From a virus, in the IMG/VR virus record IMGVR_UViG_3300010883_000173, positions 1-35,052 of that record: a stretch of 35,052 bases of DNA; one strand, 5' to 3'. Positions within the stretch are counted from its first letter, which is position 1. Each line of letters opens with the position of its first letter. Below are positions 19,223 to 25,812 of the stretch, one piece after another. Made by a program: the position numbers and the translations under genes. The notes below the pieces were generated by a model. That model searched no databases and had not been told where the DNA came from. It saw only the letters and a list, made by a program, of their open reading frames with translations.

Positions 19223-20296
19223 ATGAACAAACTTTATAGTCATGTTTCTGTACAAGAAGTAAAGATTAACAAGGAGTTTTCGCCAAGCTCTTCTGGTAAA
19301 ATTATAAAATATAACAAGAAAGGAATAAAAATAGACATTCATTTAATCAATAGAATGCGCATGATAAGTAAGCTCGACCCTATTATGACTTATAGAGAAT
19401 ACTTTTTATTTTTCTGTAATCAGCTTAATATCAATAAAGACGATATAATTCGTTGGGACTTATTACTTGACAAAAGTTCAAATAATAAATATGCAACCGA
19501 ATTTATAAACATGGTTAAGCAGTCATTATCACATTTAACAACATATCATTTTTACACATATCCAAAAAGATTAGAACTTTATGACAATCTTGTTGACATC
19601 TTGGATTCATCTGGAAAAGAGATAGCTAAACCTACATATATTCATGAAAGCTTGACAGGGCGAACTAGTATTAAAAAAGGGTTTAATTTTTTGACATGTA
19701 GTAAACGCGAAAGAGCAGGAATGAAATCAAAAAATAAAGACTACAATCTTATTGAAATTGATTTTAAATCTTGTGAACCAAGCCTGTATTTGCGATCAAT
19801 GGGCATTGATTTTGGTCATGATGATGTATACAAATTTCTTTCTGAAGAGCTTAAGCTTGCTGTAAAAGATAGACAAACACTCAAGCGTGGTATTTTGTCT
19901 GTTCTTTATGGTGCAAGTAATTCAACATCACAAAAGCTATTAGGTGGAAAGTCTGCTGATTTAAATAAAATAAAGACATTTTTTCAACTTGAAGAATTTG
20001 AGTCATCGTTAAAAAAAGAGTTCAAAGAGAATGGTTGTATATACAATATGTACGGAAGGCCTGTTTACTCAGACAAGAGTTTGATAAATAAATGGATACA
20101 GTCATCAGCGGTGGACTTTTGTAATCTAGCATTTCTTGAGTTTGTAAATAATAATAATGTCAATGCTTGTTACACAGTACATGATAGTATAACAGTTGAA
20201 TGTCACAAAGATGATTGTTTGGCTATGAAAGGTACAAAAACAATGATTGAAAGCTCTTCTGGCATAGAACTCCCAGTTGATGTAATCATAAGTTAA
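19223..20296 (+). CDS. polA: Family A DNA polymerase, polymerase domain only
   Basis: All three palm/finger motifs are present. Motif A is LIEIDFKSCEP with D180 and E185 (Pol I D705 and E710). Motif B is R217-K221-L225-Y229-G230. Motif C is VHDS with D321. TGR at 145-147, YGRP at 277-280 and IQSSAVDF at 292-299 match further Pol I positions (Q293 equals Q849). At 357 aa the protein is shorter than the Klenow polymerase part alone, with a small thumb and no 3'-5' or 5'-3' exonuclease domain. The Pol I Phe762 position is Leu225, and the HDE glutamate is Ser322. The ATG at 19223 lacks a clear ribosome site and the frame is open upstream. It may be the replicative enzyme with proofreading supplied elsewhere, or a repair polymerase. 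T4-type phages normally use family B. Confidence 0.88.
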   Translation: MNKLYSHVSVQEVKINKEFSPSSSGKIIKYNKKGIKIDIHLINRMRMISKLDPIMTYREYFLFFCNQLNINKDDIIRWDLLLDKSSNNKYATEFINMVKQSLSHLTTYHFYTYPKRLELYDNLVDILDSSGKEIAKPTYIHESLTGRTSIKKGFNFLTCSKRERAGMKSKNKDYNLIEIDFKSCEPSLYLRSMGIDFGHDDVYKFLSEELKLAVKDRQTLKRGILSVLYGASNSTSQKLLGGKSADLNKIKTFFQLEEFESSLKKEFKENGCIYNMYGRPVYSDKSLINKWIQSSAVDFCNLAFLEFVNNNNVNACYTVHDSITVECHKDDCLAMKGTKTMIESSSGIELPVDVIIS

Positions 20297-20961
20297 TCTT
20301 TAGATTCAAACTTTCTTAATCTTGCTACTCCGTTATCAATTGTTACATAAGTTTGATGCGTAACCCAATCACCAGAATTGATATATGTCTTGATACTTTG
20401 ATCTTCACTTACCCATATGAGCGCCTCAGGTATGTGAGTGTGACCCATAATGAATACATCAATTTTCGGATTGTGACGTAAAATATTAATAATTGATCTT
20501 AGCTTGTGCTTTTTAATCTGAATCTCAGTCCACCAAGTTGTAAAGTCAAAACTAAATGTGAATTCTAAAACGTTCTGCAGTACTGATAGAAATTTGATAA
20601 ATAACTTGTTGTGTATCATCCCTTTGTCGTAAGCATCTCCGTGCTCAATTCTAAATTTTCTCCCATTATCTTCAAAATCATATCGTTTTAAAAAGGTGAT
20701 ATTGAAGAATTTTTTGTCAACTAAGCCAAGTAAGCTTTCGTCATGATTTCCAACAACATAGATAATGCTTTTATTTTTATAGTCAATTGAGCTTATGATT
20801 TCCATACATCTTTCTGTAAAGACTGGAATCTTAATAAAATCGATAATATCACCTGCGAGTACCAGCTCGTCATATTCTTCTGTTTTCAAGAAACGCAGCA
20901 ATCTTTCTGATCGATAGAATTTTGTCCCAATATGGGTATCTGAAATAATAATTCGTTTCAT
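20293..20961 (-). CDS. LpxH-like calcineurin-family metallophosphoesterase
   Basis: This 222-residue protein has the full two-metal set: SDTH (D8, H10), GDIID (D38, D41), GNHDE (N72, H73), HGD (H107) and GHTH (H174, H176). The order and spacing resemble UDP-2,3-diacylglucosamine hydrolase LpxH and its relatives. A hydrophobic and aromatic insert at residues 118-145 (LFIKFLSVLQNVLEFTFSF, TTWW) could touch a lipid or membrane. It is the only gene on this strand. Its stop overlaps the polymerase stop by four bases (TTAA, 20293-20296), so the two genes converge. An AT-rich 79-nt divergent gap lies upstream. The substrate is unknown: lipid A precursors, nucleotides or a protein phosphate are all possible. 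It is not the SbcD/gp47 nuclease, which is larger. Confidence 0.82.
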   Translation of the reverse strand: MKRIIISDTHIGTKFYRSERLLRFLKTEEYDELVLAGDIIDFIKIPVFTERCMEIISSIDYKNKSIIYVVGNHDESLLGLVDKKFFNITFLKRYDFEDNGRKFRIEHGDAYDKGMIHNKLFIKFLSVLQNVLEFTFSFDFTTWWTEIQIKKHKLRSIINILRHNPKIDVFIMGHTHIPEALIWVSEDQSIKTYINSGDWVTHQTYVTIDNGVARLRKFESKD

Positions 20962-21040
20962 TCTTATGTTTTTTATTATAATAAGATTTTTAGTTAATGT
21001 TTTAATAGGAACTTACTATTTTATTTAAATAGTTATTGCG
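20962..21040. promoter_or_regulatory. Divergent AT-rich intergenic region
   Basis: These 79 nt separate the minus-strand phosphoesterase from the rightward 551-aa gene. A TTATTATAATAA tract (20974-20985) gives a -10-like TATAAT on both strands (plus 20977-20982, minus 20980-20975), but no good -35 lies at 16-18 nt on either side. TTTAAATA at 21024-21031 is one mismatch from the T4 late motif, though only 9 nt from the ATG. Promoters for both genes probably lie here. Confidence 0.35.
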
Positions 21041-22696
21041 ATGAATAAGTTTAAAAAATTAAAAGAGTTGTATGGTTCAGGCGGAAACTTTTACAGCGGA
21101 AAAGATTTAGGGACACATACACGTGGTTCGCTTGGGTCTAGAGGCGCCGATTCTAATTTTTCTAGATTATCTCAAGCCATAATACCACATGATGCATTTA
21201 CTCACTTTCTAGACGAAGATGAAGATGAAGAAGATGAGTCAGATAAAGCGCTTGATGATGAACTAGTAGGGGAGACAGATAAAATGAGCAAAGAAGATTA
21301 TATTGTTGTTGATAGTAAGTACAAGCTTGCAGAAACATTGAACGCGATTAAAGAAGCACCAACACTAGAAATGATGCCAGACCCAGACGATGCAAATATT
21401 TTCTTACCAATGCTTAGTGATACTCAAGCACTAGCAACTACAAAGAGAGCAGCAGCTTACTATGGTTTAGAACTCGGTTTTGAAGGCGCAGAATCTATAG
21501 TAAAGATGATTCCAGGCGCCGGACAAGGAATAGATATCGCATCTATTCTTTTTAACTTGTTTACGCTTCAAAAATCAGCAGGTCAAATATATAGCTTAGA
21601 CGAGAAGTTTTCAAGTGAGTTAGAAAACTTATCTGTGCAATCAATGTCGCTAGAGAAAGAAAAGTATATACAGTTATTTACTAGCGGAATACGCGAGATA
21701 GAAACCCACCAAGCTAGCATGTATGATGATTTTGGAGATTTATTTCAAAGTATTTTTTCCATCATCCCGTGGGAAGAAGCGTTAGGTCTTGGCGCTGGAG
21801 GTGCAGGCGCTGCTGTAACAGGCCCAGGAGGCTTAGTCACAGGATCAGGAGCTTACACACTAGCTAAGGTCATAGACGGAGTACTTGATGTCGGATTAGG
21901 CGTTGTCATAGAACAGAGCGTAAGAATGTTTATCGAGTCATACGAAGACAACGGTGAAGAAATAGTTGTTGATCAAGCTAGTTTTGATGACTGGCTCAGA
22001 AGAAATGATGATGATGCATCATCATCAATGAAGATAACTTTAACAATATTAAAAATACTTGAAGGACCCCTTCCTAAAGTTATAAGCCCGGGATCTGCAC
22101 TTAGAGCATTGTTTGTTGGTGCAAATCTTCAAAATAAATTAATAAAACTAATAAAACAACTCCAGAATCCACACTTAATGCCAGACGAGATACCTGCTGC
22201 AGGCATTGAACGATTTACAGGATCTGAAGAGCCTGATAATAAAACAATTAGAGAACCTGTGGGCAAAGACAGCTTTTTAAGAAAGCTATTTGTCAGTTAT
22301 CCCAGCGACAGTCTTGAAGAGGCAGCTTCTTTTGAAAACTGCTTATATAAAGGTTCACTTTTGTATCTTGTTGAAAGCGAAGAAGAAGTAATTAAAGAAC
22401 GACCGCGAAATGTAAGACTCAGGGTTAGAGGGGATGCAGATCCCAAGGGATTTTCAAGCGGCGTGTATGAAGACAATACTGACAAAGACGACGACGGCAT
22501 CTGGTCCACAAGTGGCACTACAGGCGCCGACGAAGATGCAGACGAAGAAGGATTAGAAGAGTTCTCTGGCTCAGGAGCCGCCGGCGGCGTGGCCATGAAA
22601 CTTGGTCATGAAGCTGACGGAACAAGAACAACACAAGCAAGGCTTGATAAAAAACGAGCACACTTTAGAAAAACTTTTGGCAGATCTAAAAAATAA
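21041..22696 (+). CDS. Unknown 551-aa protein, probable virion protein with glycine-rich hydrophobic segment
   Basis: I do not recognise the family. The N-terminus is basic and glycine-rich, followed by an acidic tract around residues 58-75 (DEDEDEEDESDKALDDE). Residues 115-185 are amphipathic helices. About 246-294 is a Gly/Ala-rich hydrophobic stretch (ALGLGAGGAGAAVTGPGG, then AKVIDGVLDVGLGVVIEQS) that could insert into a membrane. The C-terminus is Asp/Gly-rich and ends basic (RAHFRKTFGRSKK). Charged ends around a flexible hydrophobic core recall ejected or internal virion proteins, but nothing proves this. It sits alone between replication genes with its own upstream gap, and no clear ribosome site precedes its ATG. 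A 22-bp perfect palindrome lies inside it at 22006-22027. Confidence 0.6.
   Translation: MNKFKKLKELYGSGGNFYSGKDLGTHTRGSLGSRGADSNFSRLSQAIIPHDAFTHFLDEDEDEEDESDKALDDELVGETDKMSKEDYIVVDSKYKLAETLNAIKEAPTLEMMPDPDDANIFLPMLSDTQALATTKRAAAYYGLELGFEGAESIVKMIPGAGQGIDIASILFNLFTLQKSAGQIYSLDEKFSSELENLSVQSMSLEKEKYIQLFTSGIREIETHQASMYDDFGDLFQSIFSIIPWEEALGLGAGGAGAAVTGPGGLVTGSGAYTLAKVIDGVLDVGLGVVIEQSVRMFIESYEDNGEEIVVDQASFDDWLRRNDDDASSSMKITLTILKILEGPLPKVISPGSALRALFVGANLQNKLIKLIKQLQNPHLMPDEIPAAGIERFTGSEEPDNKTIREPVGKDSFLRKLFVSYPSDSLEEAASFENCLYKGSLLYLVESEEEVIKERPRNVRLRVRGDADPKGFSSGVYEDNTDKDDDGIWSTSGTTGADEDADEEGLEEFSGSGAAGGVAMKLGHEADGTRTTQARLDKKRAHFRKTFGRSKK
22006..22027. repeat. 22-bp perfect palindrome in coding sequence
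   Basis: GAT repeats run into their own reverse complement around a central ATGCAT, giving 11 paired bases on each side with no loop spacer. It encodes Asp-Asp-Asp-Ala-Ser-Ser-Ser. It may be a by-product of trinucleotide runs. Confidence 0.8.
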
Positions 22697-22704
22697 ATAA
22701 ATTT

Positions 22705-22733
22705 TTGTATTCCTTTCCATAATTTTGTATACT
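22705..22733 (+). promoter_or_regulatory. Sigma70-like promoter for the gp32-like gene
   Basis: TTGTAT (22705-22710) and TATACT (22728-22733) are separated by 17 nt, matching 4/6 and 5/6 of the host consensus boxes. Transcription would start near 22740, giving a leader of roughly 45 nt that contains the TTGCAA/TTAAA repeats. A dedicated host-type promoter suits early, abundant synthesis of the single-strand-binding protein. Confidence 0.55.
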
Positions 22734-22737
22734 ATCT

Positions 22738-22776
22738 TTGCAATTAAATATTGCAAACTAAAAATTGCAAATTAAA
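22738..22776 (+). promoter_or_regulatory. TTGCAA/TTAAA repeat leader, candidate gp32 autoregulatory operator
   Basis: TTGCAA occurs three times (22738, 22751, 22765) at 13-14 nt spacing, interleaved with ATTAAA or CTAAAA, and runs up to the AAAGGAG ribosome site. T4 gp32 represses its own translation by coating an unstructured leader with UUAAA-type repeats. The resemblance suggests the same control here. No clear upstream pseudoknot is visible. Confidence 0.4.
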
Positions 22777-22785
22777 GGAGAAAAA

Positions 22786-23589
22786 ATGGCAATTGATTTT
22801 GACGCGATTAAGAGAAAACTCGACAGACTAAGCGGCGCGAACCGTAGTAGAAATACTAGTTGGAAACCATCGGAGGGAGAAGAACACACAGTTAGACTGA
22901 TTTCATTTCCAGACAATGATGGTCAACCATTCAAGGAACTACAATGGTATTATAATATTCCCGGCGCAAGAGGTATTGTCGCGCCGTACCAGTTTGGACA
23001 AAAAGACCCTGTTCAGGAGCTTATTGCAAAGCTAAGAGAAGAAGGATCTAAGGAATCTTACGAGTTAGCAAAGAAGCTATACCCAAACATGCGTTGCTAC
23101 GCTGCAGTTATTGTAAGAGGGGAAGAAGATCAAGGTGTAAGAATCTGGTCATTCGGAAAAACTGTTTACCAAAAACTTCTTGGGATTATGCTTGATGAAG
23201 ACTACGGAGATATTACAGATCCAAAGTCTGGCCGAGATATTAAAGTATCTTGTACAAAGGCACCAGGGAAGAAGTGGGCTATGACTGATGTAATCCCTAG
23301 AGGCAAGTCAACAAAGCTATCTTCTGACAACGATCAAACAAAGGAGTGGATGTCAAATATTCCCTCCATGGAAGAATTGTATACTATGAAGTCATATGAT
23401 GAAATTAGTGCAATTATTGAGAAGTGGTTGAACGGAGATGATACAGATGGTGAAGGGACAGAATGGGGTACAAAAACTCCTGAGAAACCCCAGACACAAT
23501 CTTCAGAAACTTCTACTGCAAGCAGTAAGGAAAAAGGTGATAAGAGTTATAGCAATTTAGACGACGCTTTCGCTGACCTGATGGATTAA
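22786..23589 (+). CDS. ssb: Single-stranded DNA-binding protein (gp32-like)
   Basis: A 267-residue protein; the start is the ATG with AAAGGAG upstream, not the in-frame TTG at 22765. The architecture follows T4 gp32 (301 aa). A basic N-terminal arm (DFDAIKRKLDRLSGANRSRN) would give cooperativity. The OB-fold core runs about 25-215 with aromatics for base stacking (LQWYYNIPG, RIWSFGKTVYQKLLGI). A Ser/Thr linker leads to an acidic tail ending DDAFADLMD, which would bind partners such as recombinase and polymerase. The zinc-binding Cys/His set of T4 gp32 is missing: only C104 and C156 are present. It has its own promoter and terminator and is followed by the RecA-FEN-helicase operon, so it probably serves replication and recombination together. 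Confidence 0.87.
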   Translation: MAIDFDAIKRKLDRLSGANRSRNTSWKPSEGEEHTVRLISFPDNDGQPFKELQWYYNIPGARGIVAPYQFGQKDPVQELIAKLREEGSKESYELAKKLYPNMRCYAAVIVRGEEDQGVRIWSFGKTVYQKLLGIMLDEDYGDITDPKSGRDIKVSCTKAPGKKWAMTDVIPRGKSTKLSSDNDQTKEWMSNIPSMEELYTMKSYDEISAIIEKWLNGDDTDGEGTEWGTKTPEKPQTQSSETSTASSKEKGDKSYSNLDDAFADLMD

Positions 23590-23603
23590 GCGTAGTAAGA
23601 TAT

Positions 23604-23632
23604 AAAATGGCCCAGTAAACTGGGCCATTTTT
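23604..23632 (+). terminator. Rho-independent terminator after the gp32-like gene
   Basis: A 12-bp stem (nine pairs ATGGCCCAG/CTGGGCCAT plus three A-T pairs) closes a TAAA loop and ends in a T-run. It isolates the gp32-like gene as a single-gene transcription unit. Confidence 0.92.
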
Positions 23633-23680
23633 GTAAACTTTGACTGACTTTTTTATGATACATACACAATAGGAGAAAAC

Positions 23681-24847
23681 ATGCCAAGTGGCGATAATTT
23701 TACAAAAGAGCTTATTAAGTCTCTAAATAAGGATAAGGGCACTAGAGTTGCTTATAATTTACAGGAAGACGAAAGCCCAACGCATGTCCGACGATGGATT
23801 AGCACGGGAAGCAAACTTTTAGACTTTATTTGTGCAAACCGATCGGGAGGTGGTCTACCAGAAGGTAGGATAGTAGAAATATTTGGCCCACCCTCAATTG
23901 GCAAATCTCATATAGCAACACAAATAGCAAGAAGCACACAAGAGATGGGAGGCATCATCGTCTATATAGATACAGAAAATGCCACATCAGTTGAAAACTT
24001 GCAGAATTTAGGTGTTGATGTATCTAAGCGATTTGTCTATGTTGATACACACTGCACTGAAGAAGTTTTAGATATAGCTGAAAAAACAATCTTAAAAGCA
24101 AAGGCACTTGATAAAGAAGTACCTGTAACGATTATTTGGGATTCTGTTGCAGCATCTTCTCCAAAAGCAGAACTTTTAGGGGACTATGACAAAGAATCAA
24201 TAGGGCTACAGGCCAGAGCAATATCGAAGGGAATGCGAAAAATTACTGGAGTTATTGGACAAACAAACTCTTTATTTGTAATACTAAATCAAATCAGAAC
24301 AAAAATTGGTGTTATGTATGGAGACCCGACAACAACCCCTGGAGGCAAAGCAATACCTTTTCACTCATCTATACGAATCAAGCTAGGCGCCGGCCAGCAG
24401 ATAAAAGACGGTGACGATGTGATAGGCATCCAAGTTTCAGCAAAGACAGTAAAAAACAAAGTCGCGCCGCCCTTTAGAACAGCAAATTTTCAAATTCATT
24501 TTGGAAAAGGAATAGTTGAACACGAAGAAGTATTTGATACGTTAAGAAAGCATTGTACAAAAAACGATATAGTTGTTGACAATATGATTTATGCAGTCGC
24601 AGGAACATCAGGCTGGAAAACAATAACTAAGACAGACGCACAATCTGGCGAAATTATTGATGAGAGAAAATTTAGAAAAACAGAATTCGATAGCATTATG
24701 ACAGATCCAGACTGGAAAGAAGCGATTGAGATAATGCTTAACAATGCGCTTGTAAAGATAATGTCTTCAAATGATCATGTTGATATTGATGCCGAATCTT
24801 ACGAAGAAATAAAAGCACTTTCAGAAGAATTGGATTTTAATGAGTAA
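23681..24847 (+). CDS. RecA/UvsX-family recombinase
   Basis: At 388 residues this is a full RecA core. Walker A is GPPSIGKS (69-76), the catalytic glutamate follows in YIDTEN (E99), and Walker B is TIIWDSVA (150-157). The polar switch is in NQIR (203-206). The L2-like loop GVMYGDPTTTPGGKA lies at 210-224, and IPFHSSIRIKL closes the core. The C-terminal 110 residues are acidic and would modulate filament activity. The protein loads on ssDNA, displacing gp32, to drive strand exchange for repair and recombination-dependent replication. It reads closer to bacterial RecA than to T4 UvsX in the L2 region. TAGGAG precedes the ATG, and the stop overlaps the next start (TAATG). Its own promoter must lie after the terminator at 23632, or read-through is needed. 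Confidence 0.93.
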   Translation: MPSGDNFTKELIKSLNKDKGTRVAYNLQEDESPTHVRRWISTGSKLLDFICANRSGGGLPEGRIVEIFGPPSIGKSHIATQIARSTQEMGGIIVYIDTENATSVENLQNLGVDVSKRFVYVDTHCTEEVLDIAEKTILKAKALDKEVPVTIIWDSVAASSPKAELLGDYDKESIGLQARAISKGMRKITGVIGQTNSLFVILNQIRTKIGVMYGDPTTTPGGKAIPFHSSIRIKLGAGQQIKDGDDVIGIQVSAKTVKNKVAPPFRTANFQIHFGKGIVEHEEVFDTLRKHCTKNDIVVDNMIYAVAGTSGWKTITKTDAQSGEIIDERKFRKTEFDSIMTDPDWKEAIEIMLNNALVKIMSSNDHVDIDAESYEEIKALSEELDFNE

Positions 24848-25812
24848 TGGTCAAAGATAGAATACTAGTTATTGATGGACTGAATTTATTTACGCGCCAC
24901 TTTGTTGCAAATCCAGCCCTGTCAGCAAATGGTGATCACATCGGTGGTATAGTAGGATTTTTTAATGGTGTTTGTAGGCTTGTTGAGCAATGTCAGCCCG
25001 AAGCAGCAATAATTGTATGGGAAGGCGGGGGATCAGTAAAGAAAAGAGGCCTTTATCCCGACTATAAAAAAAGCTCAAAACCTCAAAATTTAAACAGGTA
25101 CTACGACAATGATATCCCTAATACGTATCAAAATAGAAATTTTCAAATAAGCACACTCATAAACTTGCTGTCACTCGCACCCTTTTGTCAAGTTTATATT
25201 TCAGATGCTGAGGCAGATGATGGAATCGGATACTTGTCAAAATATATTTTAAAAGATAAAAATGTCATTATAGTATCTTCTGATCATGACTTTTATCAGC
25301 TAGTTTCTGATCGTGTTGTTATATGGTCGCCTACATTAAAAAGCTTTGTTAATTCAGAAAAGATAGTTGAAAGATACGGAATACATCCTAATAATTTTTG
25401 CCTGGCAAAGAGTGTTGTAGGAGATCCCTCAGATAACATTCCAGGTGTCAAAGGTATAGGATACAAAAGTCTTGCGAAAAGGTTCCAGAAGTTAAGAGAG
25501 ATAGCAGAATATAACATAGCAGACCTTGTCAGCGATGCAAATGAATTTAAAGCTAAAAGTAAGGTAAAAGCCTTTGCCAGTATAGTAAAAGATAATAAGC
25601 TTATAGAAAGAAATTTAAGACTAATAAGGCTAGACATCAACAATCTCAGTCATGAACAAATTAAAAAACTTGAGACGTCAATCTGTGAGTATTCTCCATC
25701 TTGGGATAATATTGGAATGCACAGACTTTTAAAGAGAAACAGCATTGAAAACATAAATTTGCTAAGATATAATCAAATTCTTAGAAACCTAAAAAAAGGT
25801 AAGATTAGATGA
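24847..25812 (+). CDS. 5'-3' exonuclease / flap endonuclease (FEN, T4 RNase H-like)
   Basis: A 321-residue PIN/FEN nuclease. The metal ligands are visible in order: D10 in LVIDGLN, the cluster AEADD (E122, D124, D125), and D146/D148 in SSDHDFYQL. The helix-hairpin-helix GDPSDNIPGVKGIG (192-205) binds the DNA duplex. The size matches T4 RNase H (305 aa) and the N-terminal nuclease of Pol I. It removes RNA primers and flaps on the lagging strand. This matters here because the phage polymerase lacks that domain. It starts in the TAATG of the recA stop and overlaps the helicase start by ATGA, so all three are translationally coupled. Confidence 0.9.
   Translation: MVKDRILVIDGLNLFTRHFVANPALSANGDHIGGIVGFFNGVCRLVEQCQPEAAIIVWEGGGSVKKRGLYPDYKKSSKPQNLNRYYDNDIPNTYQNRNFQISTLINLLSLAPFCQVYISDAEADDGIGYLSKYILKDKNVIIVSSDHDFYQLVSDRVVIWSPTLKSFVNSEKIVERYGIHPNNFCLAKSVVGDPSDNIPGVKGIGYKSLAKRFQKLREIAEYNIADLVSDANEFKAKSKVKAFASIVKDNKLIERNLRLIRLDINNLSHEQIKKLETSICEYSPSWDNIGMHRLLKRNSIENINLLRYNQILRNLKKGKIR

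Noticed and set aside
22765-22785. In-frame TTG as the start of the gp32-like gene.
   Set aside because: It lies within the third TTGCAA repeat and has no ribosome site; ATG 22786 follows AAAGGAG at correct spacing.
23640-23659. TTGACT with TATGAT before the recombinase as a standard promoter.
   Set aside because: The two boxes are only 8 nt apart; it is kept only as a possible activated promoter in the findings.
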